Made by a program: the position numbers and the translations under genes. The notes under the pieces were generated by a model. That model was not told the DNA's origin, did no database searches, and was given only the letters and a program-made list of their open reading frames with translations. Positions 35,355 to 43,080 of a stretch of DNA of 52,059 bases are shown here, in pieces. This stretch comes from Flavobacteriales bacterium (GTDB lineage Bacteria > Bacteroidota > Bacteroidia > UBA10329), in the NCBI GenBank assembly GCA_021741155.1, contig JAIOYP010000028.1, forward strand, positions 1 to 52,059, given 5' to 3'. Numbering within the stretch: the first letter of the stretch is position 1; each line of letters starts with the position of its first letter.

Positions 35355-36848
35355 TTATTTAGAAAAGCTAATTCGTGGATCAGCAACTGCATAAAGGACG
35401 TCTGCTACCAAGTAACCGACCAACGTCAGCACACCAGTGATGGTGAAGATGGCAATCAACATCGGATAGTTCTGATTGACAATAGCATTGTAAGACTCAC
35501 CTCCCATTCCCGGAATAGTGAAGATAACCTCCAAAATAACCGACCCTCCAATGGCTACCGGAAAAATATTGGCAAACACAGTAATAATTGGCAGCAGTCC
35601 ATTGCGGAGTGCATGTTTATAGATAACCACTCTCTCTGTCAAACCTTTTGCGCGGGCTGTTCGAATGTAATCCTGATTCACTATTTCCAGCATAGAAACA
35701 CGCATTATCCTAGAAAGAAACGCGAAAGACCCGTATGTGTAGGATATAATGGGTAGTGCAAGAAACGGTAGCCGATTCCACCATTTTTCAATGAACCCTG
35801 CATTCTCGGCAAAACCTCTTACTGGCTCAACTCCTGAAGCAGGAAACCAATGGAACACATCTGGATTGGCAAACCACATCAACATAACGGTGGCTGCAAA
35901 AAAGCTTGGCAATGAATAAAGGATGAAAAGCATTACGGTGGTTACCCTATCAAAAAGGCTGTCTTTGTGTACTGCCGCCTGAATCCCAAGCGGAATGCTA
36001 ATTAAATAAGCTAGGAAAACAGATACCATGCTGAAGAAGAAAGACCAGAATATCTTTATACCAATTACTTCCTGTATCGGCATTTTGGTGGTGTATGAAG
36101 TACCAAAATCTCCTCTAACAATACCACGCGAAAACTCTGAGCCAGCACCAGTAAGCCAATTTCCATCACCAAAAATCCAACGATGGTATTGATTGTTTGA
36201 ATAGAAATTAAGAACAGGCACATACTTTTTCCAAGGTGTAGCTGTTTCCTGAACTGTTTTGTACTTGTCAATTACAATATCCAACTCATCCTTGAGTGGA
36301 GCCATATATGGTTTAGAATACAGTTTCTGCAACTTATTGAACTTCGATTCAATAACCACCAAACTGTAAGAAGCTTTAAGCGATGAGGATTCGAAAAAAC
36401 TTGTGTTCACATCCTCTTTAAACTCATTCAAGTCATGACCAAAGGCTGTTGAACTGTCAATCTTTAAGCTTGAATGCGCCTGATGCAAGGCAGATACCGA
36501 AGCAAAATAATCGCTAATGGCAGGCCAGTTACCATATTGACTAGACAAACGAGAAAGAGACTCTTGTTCGTTCTTATCATAGATTCTATATAAGGTATCG
36601 CTCTGCGACATCGAATTCAAACTGACATAGAAAATAGGAAGATCCAATCCGAGTTTTCTATTCCAGAATTTTTTCTGTTCTAATTGATTGGCGGTCTGCG
36701 AACCGATTTCGCCACCGGCCTGTGCAGCCACAACCATCCGCTCTACAGGATCGCCTGGGGCCGACACCATTATCACAAAACCCAACAGGGTAATGGCAAT
36801 CAGTGTTGGAATGAACACCAGAACTCTTCGAAGGACGTATTTAAGCAT
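35355..36848 (-). CDS. Opp/Dpp-type ABC permease, B subunit, enlarged
   Basis: The 497-residue protein is nearly 190 longer than typical OppB/DppB (about 310). It opens normally (VLRRVLVFIPTLIAITLLGF, APGDPVERMV) and ends normally, with the EAA loop IVNQDYIRTARAKGLTERVV and TIPGMGGESYNAIVNQNYPM. Between them lies a periplasmic insertion (about residues 45-230), helical and charged, with no domain I recognise (KFWNRKLGLDLPIFYVSLNS ... FYSNNQYHRWIFGD). Similar enlarged forms occur in other Bacteroidota. It lies between the binding lipoprotein (20 bp upstream) and the C permease (0 bp). The insertion may dock a lipoprotein or span toward the peptidoglycan; this is speculative. Confidence 0.9.
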   Translation of the reverse strand: MLKYVLRRVLVFIPTLIAITLLGFVIMVSAPGDPVERMVVAAQAGGEIGSQTANQLEQKKFWNRKLGLDLPIFYVSLNSMSQSDTLYRIYDKNEQESLSRLSSQYGNWPAISDYFASVSALHQAHSSLKIDSSTAFGHDLNEFKEDVNTSFFESSSLKASYSLVVIESKFNKLQKLYSKPYMAPLKDELDIVIDKYKTVQETATPWKKYVPVLNFYSNNQYHRWIFGDGNWLTGAGSEFSRGIVRGDFGTSYTTKMPIQEVIGIKIFWSFFFSMVSVFLAYLISIPLGIQAAVHKDSLFDRVTTVMLFILYSLPSFFAATVMLMWFANPDVFHWFPASGVEPVRGFAENAGFIEKWWNRLPFLALPIISYTYGSFAFLSRIMRVSMLEIVNQDYIRTARAKGLTERVVIYKHALRNGLLPIITVFANIFPVAIGGSVILEVIFTIPGMGGESYNAIVNQNYPMLIAIFTITGVLTLVGYLVADVLYAVADPRISFSK

Positions 36849-36868
36849 GTATCGCTCTAGAGATGACT

Positions 36869-38764
36869 TTAGTTTGTTGCCGCTGGTGTTGAAGCTACAC
36901 CTCCACCGTTCAGCAATTTGAAATTGCTGATGATAACACCCGGACGCTCAAAATACATATCTGCATTTCCAAAACGCTTATGGATGGCAACTCTGTTTGT
37001 AGATGAGAAAAAGAACACATAAGGTTGGTCTTCATAAATCATCTCCTGTAGCTTCATTACCATTGGAATGCGTAAAGATTCATCAATCGTGTATTTGATA
37101 GAATCAATCAAAGCATCGCTTTCTGCATTACCGAAACCAGTGAAATTTGATCCTTTAGATGCCCATGATTCGGTGTGCCAGATTTGCGTAAAATCTTCTG
37201 GAACAGATGATCCTGCCCAAGCAGCAAGCATCATGTCGAACTTGTGATTTCTGGCGTTATCATAAAGAATGGCGAAATCCAACGGAACGATATTGCACTT
37301 GAGACCCGCTTCGTAAAGCGCTTCAGAAATCATTTGTGCTTGATCTTTCCACGTCACTTGGGTGGTCATGTAAGCAAGGTCAAAATCTAAATTCACTTTC
37401 TGACCATCAATCATTTTATCGCGGATGTTGTCACCATCGGTATCCTTCCAGCCTGCTTCGTCCAGCAACTTTTTTGCTCCTTCCAAATCTCTTTCAATCA
37501 ATGGAAGTTTGCTGTTATATTCTTTTTTTAATGGAGATACAGGCCCAACCATGAGCTTGTTTTTGCCATTGTTTAACACAACATTCATCTCATCAACAGA
37601 CAAGAGCATGGCAACAGCTCTACGCACTTTCTTGTCTACAAAAAACTTTTTATTCACAACACCGTCAGGGCGGCAGTTGAAAGCCAAGTAAGAATAGTTG
37701 TACGTGTTGGTAAATCGTGAATGGTAATTCTCATTAAACGTAGGGTCTTCCTGTAGTTCCAACATCTTCTTAGTAGAAAGAAAGGTGGACGCGTCCAACG
37801 CTTGTGTTTTAAACTCCAATGCTTGCGAGTTTGGGTCTGTATTGTTCTTAAAAATGATTTTTTCTGGATAAGCAGTCTCGTAAGCGGTAGGATTCATCAA
37901 TTTACTTGTCCAGTGGTTCTCTTTTCTAACCAACGTGTATGACTGACCTGGCTTCCATTCTGCCCATTTGTACGCTCCCATTCCTACTAGAAACTCTGGC
38001 TTGCGGCTGTATTTGGCATCGTTGAATTCGGTAGCCCAAGCGTTCAAATCTGGTTTATTAGAGCTGAATTTCGGATCATCAAACTGAGCAAAAGTGTACT
38101 TGCGCATGGTCTTGTTTGGATCCCAATACGTTTCCTGAAGCACTGGGTAGTCGGTAAGAAACACCACGTTCTGTATGTACTTCTTCTTCATTTTAAAAGT
38201 GAATTTTCGTGGATTAGCTGCATCCACAATGATTTCCTCTAAATTCTCTACGTATGGTTTTGAATGAGGATTGTTTGTCAAAGGACATTTATTCGCCTTG
38301 AAAGTGAAGATCACGTCTGCAACTGTCAATTGCGTTCCATCGTCCCAAGTTGGCTCATCTCTCAATTCATAAGTAAATGAAAGTTCATCAGCAGAAACTT
38401 CAGGCATAGCCTTAATCAAATCTGGGCGACCGCCTTTCAATTCGATAAGATCAGAACCAACCACAAAATGCTGTGTGTAGCTATTAAGAAATGACCTAGT
38501 AGCTGAATTACCATTAGTCGGGTGCATATCGTCTGGCTCTCCAATTACGTGAAATACAACCGTATTTTCTTTAGACCAATCGGCTTTAAATTCCGTTGCA
38601 TCTGGTACTTCTACATACGTAAGCTCGCCAACTTCAGCGATTTTACCATCGCCTTTGGTTGCTGAATCGTCTGAAGAACCACCACCGCAAGAAGCGAGGC
38701 TTAGAATAGAACCACCAATAATGGTTAGTCCAATAAATACATTTCTGTTGTGTTTCAAGTTCAT
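36869..38764 (-). CDS. Peptide-type ABC substrate-binding lipoprotein
   Basis: The 631-residue protein has a lipoprotein signal (GLTIIGGSILSLASCGGGSS, Cys near residue 27) followed by a Ser/Asp-rich tether and a family-5 solute-binding fold: YELRDEPTWDDGTQLTVADV near residue 130, FKMKKKYIQNVVFLTDYP and the RRAVAMLLSVDEMN block. It is longer than the usual 520-560. It is first in an operon with the two enlarged permeases (20 bp then 0 bp), and its own promoter is clear. The likely cargo is oligopeptides, but the ligand is not proven. It differs strongly from the other binding lipoprotein at 21-22.7 kb. Confidence 0.93.
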   Translation of the reverse strand: MNLKHNRNVFIGLTIIGGSILSLASCGGGSSDDSATKGDGKIAEVGELTYVEVPDATEFKADWSKENTVVFHVIGEPDDMHPTNGNSATRSFLNSYTQHFVVGSDLIELKGGRPDLIKAMPEVSADELSFTYELRDEPTWDDGTQLTVADVIFTFKANKCPLTNNPHSKPYVENLEEIIVDAANPRKFTFKMKKKYIQNVVFLTDYPVLQETYWDPNKTMRKYTFAQFDDPKFSSNKPDLNAWATEFNDAKYSRKPEFLVGMGAYKWAEWKPGQSYTLVRKENHWTSKLMNPTAYETAYPEKIIFKNNTDPNSQALEFKTQALDASTFLSTKKMLELQEDPTFNENYHSRFTNTYNYSYLAFNCRPDGVVNKKFFVDKKVRRAVAMLLSVDEMNVVLNNGKNKLMVGPVSPLKKEYNSKLPLIERDLEGAKKLLDEAGWKDTDGDNIRDKMIDGQKVNLDFDLAYMTTQVTWKDQAQMISEALYEAGLKCNIVPLDFAILYDNARNHKFDMMLAAWAGSSVPEDFTQIWHTESWASKGSNFTGFGNAESDALIDSIKYTIDESLRIPMVMKLQEMIYEDQPYVFFFSSTNRVAIHKRFGNADMYFERPGVIISNFKLLNGGGVASTPAATN

Positions 38765-38790
38765 TACTAGGTCTAATTTGATGAGAAGTG

Positions 38791-38822
38791 CAAATATAAC
38801 ATTAGAAGGTAGTTGACCTCAA
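38791..38822 (-). promoter_or_regulatory. Promoter TTG-N21-TATATTTG of the binding protein/permease operon
   Basis: Minus-strand TTG (38822-38820), 21 nt, then exact TATATTTG (38798-38791). The predicted start is near 38785, giving a leader of about 20 nt before the ATG at 38764. It fits the Bacteroidetes primary sigma consensus well. Confidence 0.7.
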
Positions 38823-38879
38823 TTGATGAAGATTCAAAACGCTTCTTATGTCTTGTATTTGATTTCGTAATAATAACTG

Positions 38880-38909
38880 TTGTTTGGAATAAAAGTATTT
38901 CTACTTTTG
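38880..38909 (+). promoter_or_regulatory. Promoter TTG-N19-TACTTTTG of the tRNA-Ser/tRNA-Pro unit
   Basis: TTG (38880-38882), exactly 19 nt, then TACTTTTG (38902-38909), the best promoter in the window. Transcription should start near 38916. The 50-nt leader before tRNA-Ser contains an AAAGGTG-CACCTTT hairpin. In the empty site this promoter would serve at least both tRNAs. Confidence 0.75.
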
Positions 38910-38967
38910 CAGCCCGCTATCAAAAAGGTGTAAGAACACCTTTAAGAAGGAGGTTCTTTTACACATT

Positions 38968-39056
38968 GGAGAGGTGGGTGAGTGGCTGAAACCAACAGTT
39001 TGCTAAACTGTCGTAGTGAGAAATCGTTACCGGGGGTTCGAATCCCCCCCCCTCCG
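38968..39056 (+). tRNA. tRNA-Ser(GCT)
   Basis: Class II tRNA of 89 nt. Anticodon GCT lies in CAGTTTGCTAAACTG, the long variable arm is present (TCGTAGTGAGAAATCGTTACCG), and the T-arm is GGGGGTTCGAATCCCCC with discriminator G. CCA is not encoded. The acceptor 5' strand GGAGAGG faces CCCCTCC, leaving an A5-C68 mismatch inside a nine-C run, which may be a true variant or a base-calling error. Confidence 0.93.
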
Positions 39057-39112
39057 CAAAAAAAATGGGATGGCCTCCCAAGTACCATTGCAAGTACTGA
39101 AAGCCAATTTTT

Positions 39113-39187
39113 CGGGGTGTAGCGTAGCCCGGTTATCGCGCCTGCTTTGGGAGCAGGAGGTCGCAGGTTCGAATCCTGCCACCCCGA
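39113..39187 (+). tRNA. tRNA-Pro(TGG), target of the integrated element
   Basis: A 75-nt tRNA: acceptor CGGGGTG / CACCCCG, anticodon stem-loop CCTGC-TTTGGGA-GCAGG with anticodon TGG, T-arm GCAGGTTCGAATCCTGC, discriminator A. CCA is not encoded. Its 3' half from 39144 is part of the 45-bp direct repeat that recurs at 48332, so this intact copy has an element-derived 3' end. Confidence 0.95.
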
Positions 39188-39188
39188 C
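39144..39188 (+). repeat. attL: 45-bp direct repeat within tRNA-Pro
   Basis: GCTTTGGGAGCAGG ... CACCCCGAC, identical to 48332-48376. It covers the anticodon loop to one base past the discriminator. Confidence 0.93.
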
Positions 39189-39198
39189 CCTGAAAATC

Positions 39199-39235
39199 AA
39201 GGAGTTACATCATTCAATTGGTGTAGCTCCTTTTT
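39199..39235 (+). terminator. Element-borne terminator behind tRNA-Pro
   Basis: AAGGAGTTACA ... TGTAGCTCCTTTTT: a 9-bp stem with one mismatch and a T-run, 11 bp inside the element's left end. It would end the tRNA-Ser/tRNA-Pro transcript and protect the element from read-through. Confidence 0.65.
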
Positions 39236-39238
39236 AGT

Positions 39239-39257
39239 TTGCAAGTAATTTGCAAGC
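39239..39257 (+). repeat. Left-end TTGCAAGT arm-site-like repeats
   Basis: TTGCAAGT (39239-39246) and TTGCAAGC (39250-39257), spaced 11 bp. The same octamer occurs four times near the right end at 48180-48233. The position inside the att core at both ends suggests integrase or excisionase arm binding. Confidence 0.6.
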
Positions 39258-39299
39258 AAACGCCCTTCATCCGCAGCAACGAATTGGAGATTGCCGTGC

Positions 39300-40178
39300 T
39301 TACTCAACCTTTACTGGTAAGGTCTTTGGAAATTGAACCCGTTGCAGAATCTTTCCTGCTCCACCGATCGGAATTACGGCCGTTATCATAACCACACTTC
39401 CAACAAGTGAAGTAACACCACCTGCAACGACTAAGCCCGTTTGAACTTTTGGATTTTTGGCGAAATAGCCCCCTGTAGCCAAAGCACTTCCCAATAAACC
39501 TAAGAAAAAGCCAACCCCAAATGTTTTCCTAGCGTTTTGGAGTTGAAGCCCTGCATAGTTAATGTCCTTTTCAACCGTAGTGAAAGCAGACAAATCCACG
39601 ACCATATTTTTTGAATCCTTTACAACCATACTTTCCTCGATTGACTCAACGACTTCAGTTCCTTGAGTAGTATCAATTTCAGCAACAGAGGCCTTTTCCT
39701 TTAGTTCCATTTCGGTCGCTGCTTCATAATCAGCTAAAGCCCCTTCTTTATTCCCCATCATTTTTTTAGCGTCCCCTCGTTCCTTATAGGCTATTGTATA
39801 ATTAGGATCAAGTTTGATGGCCTCTGTAAAATCTTCAATCGCTCGGTCATAATCCTCTAAAGTCGATCGTACAAGCCCTCTATTAAAGTATCCTTTGGGA
39901 TTCATGGGGTCTAGTTCTATAAACTTGGAATAATCAGCCATCGCCCCCCTGAAATCCTGATTGAATGCGCGCAACTTCGAATTACCTCTTTTGTTGTAAG
40001 CATCGGCATTATTAGGGTCTAACTGGATAGATTTATTCAGGCTTCGTATTGCTCCACGGTAATCCGCAGCATGATATTTTTCCAAGCCTTGCTCGTAATA
40101 CTCTTCTGCTGTTTGCCCGTAGCAGGTGGAAACCGAAACTAGGGCTATCAATAAAACTATCGTCTTTCTCATTTGCAT
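39300..40178 (-). CDS. Exported TPR protein (element cargo)
   Basis: The 292-residue protein has a signal peptide (MQMRKTIVLLIALVSVSTCYG; the ATG two codons in is equally possible) and four to five tetratricopeptide units (AAEEYYEQGLEKYHAADYRG-like pattern, AIRSLNKSIQLDPNNADAYN, DYDRAIEDFTEAIKLDPNYT). After a linker rich in E and S, residues 225-285 contain two membrane-prone Gly-rich segments (FGVGFFLGLLGSALATGGYF and GLVVAGGVTSLVGSVVMITA). TPRs bind partner proteins; no partner is evident. It is the last gene toward attL and may belong to the same unit as the cargo genes upstream, though a 380-bp spacer intervenes. Confidence 0.85.
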   Translation of the reverse strand: MQMRKTIVLLIALVSVSTCYGQTAEEYYEQGLEKYHAADYRGAIRSLNKSIQLDPNNADAYNKRGNSKLRAFNQDFRGAMADYSKFIELDPMNPKGYFNRGLVRSTLEDYDRAIEDFTEAIKLDPNYTIAYKERGDAKKMMGNKEGALADYEAATEMELKEKASVAEIDTTQGTEVVESIEESMVVKDSKNMVVDLSAFTTVEKDINYAGLQLQNARKTFGVGFFLGLLGSALATGGYFAKNPKVQTGLVVAGGVTSLVGSVVMITAVIPIGGAGKILQRVQFPKTLPVKVE

Positions 40179-40559
40179 TCTTTTAGGTATTCACGGAATT
40201 TGTCAATCTCACGTCCTGCCCGTGCGCGTGCGCGTAATTTTGCAGCAGGAAATCACGGCCTTTCTGTTGAATTGTAGGCCATTGAAAGGGAATAACGTTG
40301 ATTGTCAGCATATTGTCCTCTGTGTGTTTTGTGTTCGAGTGGAGATAAAGCTGAACGCATTTCCAATGACCCCGAAACCTGCCGTGTAGAATAGCCCCCA
40401 AAGGCAACACCCTCGCGAATGGATAGGAATTGAGACTGAAAATCTATTTCGCACCGATTCTGAGAGGCTCCCCGAAACGGATAAAGGGACCGGGGGCATG
40501 TTCCGACAACGGTCGGTTTTGAATACATAGGGTACCTGATACGCGCATCGATAAGCATA
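40179..40559. other. GC-rich 380-bp element spacer with no clear gene
   Basis: Several short overlapping frames exist but none resembles a known family. A plus-strand TAATTTTG box (40235-40242) is followed by an interrupted GGCC...GGCC hairpin and, near 40505-40522, by CCGAC-AACG-GTCGG plus TTTT, a small terminator shape. Together these could bound a plus-strand RNA of about 270 nt. A minus-strand reading also looks partly protein-like near 40180-40260 (REIDKFREYLKE), so a decayed gene is an alternative. Confidence 0.35.
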
Positions 40560-41603
40560 CTACTCGTCAATTTGAACTTCATAGGTTTTTCCTCCTTCAC
40601 CATGCTCAATTAGAATGCCGTAGCTATACTTAAAGGATTGGCTTTCAGCATTCTCAATGTGAATCGAATACCCATCATCGAATGATTTCCAGACACCATG
40701 TTTAACCCATTTGCTTTCGGATTTATCCCAGAACATTTGACCACACTCTTTTAATTCACCGCTTTCCCATCTTGAAACATAAGATCTATATTTTTCCTGT
40801 GCGTCTATTGTTCCGTCAAAGTTATACCAAGACCATAATCCCTCTTTAATATTTGAACATAGAATATCGTAAAGATCTCCTTCGTCCTTTACTAGCGGTT
40901 CGTAAAATTTCCCACTTACCTTTAGTTGATTGTTGTCGTAATATTCGCGGTATTCTCCAAGTAAACAATCGCTATCACCAAAGCCGTAAGTGGTGCATTC
41001 AGACTTTAGATTTCCGCTTATAGGGAAAAAGTCTTTAGTTTGATGAATCACTAAGGATATGATTGAATCCTGTTGCAACAGTAGATTGTACTTGGAGTAA
41101 ACACGTTTTACAGATCCTGGCGATAGAAGCTTTCCGATCCACTCAACCCAAAGCCCCTCGTCATTTTTGAACTTAGTGTAAGTCAATGTTCCCTGTTCGT
41201 ATATGCTTTTAGCAATAATATTTCCATCCTTGTCCCAAGTGGTAGATTTCCCATCTTGAACCCCAAGAGTATAGTTAGTCTCTTCTATTAGATTCCCATT
41301 CTCATCAGAAAACTGGTATAAGCCGTGAAGAAGTTTTCCAGCACAACCGCCATTTGTTGATTTCAAGCCTGCTAATGTTGAATACCAATGGATTGTTTGG
41401 TCTTCTGCAAAGGATTGGATAGGGTTGGTGTTGCAAACACTAAACGTTGCAAAACCATTGGTATATGGGTACTTTACAATACTCACCGTGCAGTTTTGGG
41501 CATTGACTGATGACTGGATATTAAAAACAGCAAAGGCAATTAAGACCCATGTCCTTGACAAATAGTCGTTCAAATAATACAAGAGAGAAAAACTAATCCT
41601 CAT
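40560..41603 (-). CDS. Exported MORN/YwqK-like repeat protein (element cargo)
   Basis: The start at ATG 41603 gives 347 residues with a long signal peptide (RTWVLIAFAVFNIQSSVNAQ); the ATG 13 codons upstream is possible. The mature part has loosely repeated G-x-W/Y-NG units (GLYQFSDENGNLIEETNYTL, STTWDKDGNIIAKSIYEQG, EYREYYDNNQLKVSGKFYEP, GLWSWYNFDGTIDAQEKY), related to the MORN_2 pattern in the host genes at 2.7-4 kb but much more diverged, with several Cys residues. It overlaps the small Cys protein gene by 11 bp, so expression is coupled. Function is unknown. Confidence 0.8.
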   Translation of the reverse strand: MRISFSLLYYLNDYLSRTWVLIAFAVFNIQSSVNAQNCTVSIVKYPYTNGFATFSVCNTNPIQSFAEDQTIHWYSTLAGLKSTNGGCAGKLLHGLYQFSDENGNLIEETNYTLGVQDGKSTTWDKDGNIIAKSIYEQGTLTYTKFKNDEGLWVEWIGKLLSPGSVKRVYSKYNLLLQQDSIISLVIHQTKDFFPISGNLKSECTTYGFGDSDCLLGEYREYYDNNQLKVSGKFYEPLVKDEGDLYDILCSNIKEGLWSWYNFDGTIDAQEKYRSYVSRWESGELKECGQMFWDKSESKWVKHGVWKSFDDGYSIHIENAESQSFKYSYGILIEHGEGGKTYEVQIDE

Positions 41604-41811
41604 GGCCGCAAAGCTTTCTTCCGTAAGTGTTCTGTGCATCATAAAGTGAAACTGCTTTTACCTCATGTTTGCAGTTGTTCAATGCAAAGCAGTTTTTGTC
41701 TTTGTGATAAGCCTTGCTTGATTTACTTACGCAGATGTAAACCGTTGTATCTGAATGAATAGCCGAAATAGAAAGGGTAAGTGAAAAGATGGTCAGAAGT
41801 AGCGTTTTCAT
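41593..41811 (-). CDS. Small exported Cys-rich protein (element cargo)
   Basis: The 72-residue protein has a signal peptide (MKTLLLTIFSLTLSISAIHS) and a compact domain with pattern VYICVSKSSKAYHKDKNC, then LNNCKHEVKAVSLYDAQ and GRKLCGH. I recall a widespread small-protein family with this AYH-x-C-x-L-x-x-C ... GR-x-x-C layout, often at the C-terminus of exported proteins; the four Cys/His could bind a metal or form disulfides. It lies 9 bp after the 275-aa lipoprotein gene and overlaps the MORN-like gene by 11 bp, so the three form one unit. Confidence 0.75.
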   Translation of the reverse strand: MKTLLLTIFSLTLSISAIHSDTTVYICVSKSSKAYHKDKNCFALNNCKHEVKAVSLYDAQNTYGRKLCGHED

Positions 41812-41820
41812 GTGGTAGTT

Positions 41821-42648
41821 TTAGTTTTTCAATTTCCAATACGATCGATGGTCATAATCTTGTGGGACTTCAATATAAAACCGTTTCTCGCTTTGGGTCT
41901 TTGGCTCGTATGTGTAGTGTGTCGCTGAAAGAATTTCTTCTGATGAAGTTGGTTTCCCAAAAAAATGCTTGGTGTCCATTTCCCTTATCATCGAAGCAAA
42001 GAATGAGTTAGAAACGAATATTTCATCTTTAAAATCCTCACTAAACGAAAGGGTAATGAAGTTGGTCAGTCGAATAGGAGTGTTGTCGTCTGCAAAGGGT
42101 TGTGAATAGACGACCGTGTTCTTTGACGGTTTGGCATCATGTGGAACTTCACTGGTTGTCGCATCCTTTGCCAGTATGAAGTATTCTCTTGCTATGCGAT
42201 GTTGTCGGGAATAGACGATGGCTTGGGGCGAAAGGAATGTGATACGCTCCTTGGCCGTGATGACCGATGAGCTTACCGCGCCTCCAATGCTTGCAGATAC
42301 CGCCACACCATCGGAACGAATGACCGATGCACCGTAGCCTTTGCCAACGCTAAGAGTGTTCACTTGCTTGTTATCGTCCCAATATGGATAGGGGATATTA
42401 TTGTTTACAAGGTTCGATTTCTTCCAATCAATATAAATCGGGACACTAAGCTTGTTCTGTATCTCAAACCAAAATTGCCCCTTGTCTCCCCAAAAGTGAT
42501 AGGCAATGCGAACCGTGTCGTTATCAAAAACATAATGTGTCTGATTGTCTTTGATGGTTGGGCTTGTCGGCTGCATATCCACAACCTGAACCGCTGTTCT
42601 GCAACTGAGCAGCAGGGTAATCAAACAAAGAAATACGATGGGTCTCAT
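41821..42648 (-). CDS. Putative lipoprotein (element cargo)
   Basis: The start at ATG 42648 gives 275 residues with a clear lipoprotein signal (MRPIVFLCLITLLLSCRTAV, Cys at 16); the ATG 30 codons upstream adds an implausible leader. The mature part is beta-rich (HYVFDNDTVRIAYHFWGDKG, FWFEIQNKLSVPIYIDWKKS) and carries a small-residue central segment (GKGYGASVIRSDGVAVSASIGGAVSS) that could sit in or on a membrane. I do not recognise the family. It is the first gene of the minus-strand cargo unit, divergent from the XRE regulator, with a palindrome between them. Outer-membrane location is inferred. Confidence 0.75.
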   Translation of the reverse strand: MRPIVFLCLITLLLSCRTAVQVVDMQPTSPTIKDNQTHYVFDNDTVRIAYHFWGDKGQFWFEIQNKLSVPIYIDWKKSNLVNNNIPYPYWDDNKQVNTLSVGKGYGASVIRSDGVAVSASIGGAVSSSVITAKERITFLSPQAIVYSRQHRIAREYFILAKDATTSEVPHDAKPSKNTVVYSQPFADDNTPIRLTNFITLSFSEDFKDEIFVSNSFFASMIREMDTKHFFGKPTSSEEILSATHYTYEPKTQSEKRFYIEVPQDYDHRSYWKLKN

Positions 42649-42749
42649 TCTTGAAATGGGGTTGGTTGTGGAATGGTGATTCAGTAAACGTACGATGAAA
42701 ACTGGTAATATGTAACCGTATCTGAACGGTATGGCCAAAGCTATAAATT

Positions 42750-42767
42750 AGACCGATACTTCGGTCT
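42750..42767. promoter_or_regulatory. Palindromic operator AGACCGA-TACT-TCGGTCT
   Basis: Perfect 7-bp arms with a 4-bp spacer, 34 bp upstream of the XRE gene and 102 bp upstream of the divergent cargo lipoprotein. A further GGTCT follows at 42771. This is a likely self-binding site for the regulator that could also switch the cargo unit. Confidence 0.6.
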
Positions 42768-42800
42768 ATTGGTCTGCGTTATGCTTCGGACTTTGCCGCC

Positions 42801-43028
42801 ATGGGTCAGGTCAGGGATGAGGCTTATTTGCAACGGTTCGGGTTTCATGTTCGGAAACTCCGTACGGAAAAGCAACTGTCTCAATACCAATTGGCCGACC
42901 TTTCCAATGTTAGCAGAAGCCAGATCATGGGCATTGAGAACGGAACTATAAACCCAACGCTTTGCACCCTTAAAGCTGTTGCCGAAGGTTTGAGCATCTC
43001 ATTAACTGAGCTGGTGGAGGTGGCTTAG
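42801..43028 (+). CDS. XRE-family helix-turn-helix regulator
   Basis: The 75-residue protein is a single Cro/CI-type HTH: VRKLRTEKQLSQYQLADLSN, VSRSQIMGIENGTINPT with the recognition helix, and LCTLKAVAEGLSISLTELVE. It is the only plus-strand gene in the element and separates the cargo block from the replication and integration genes. The palindrome at 42750-42767 upstream is its probable operator. It would act as the element's lysogeny-type or cargo repressor; this role is inferred. Confidence 0.9.
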   Translation: MGQVRDEAYLQRFGFHVRKLRTEKQLSQYQLADLSNVSRSQIMGIENGTINPTLCTLKAVAEGLSISLTELVEVA

Positions 43029-43080
43029 TTCTTGTCCGTTCGTTTTAAGCCGATCTGTTTCCTTGGTTCGGACTATCGTT

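Noticed and set aside
40183..40609. Three overlapping short frames in the element spacer (for example 40183-40410 minus and 40253-40609 minus)
   Set aside because: They overlap each other in different frames, begin inside a real gene or lack family features; GC-rich sequence explains the open frames.
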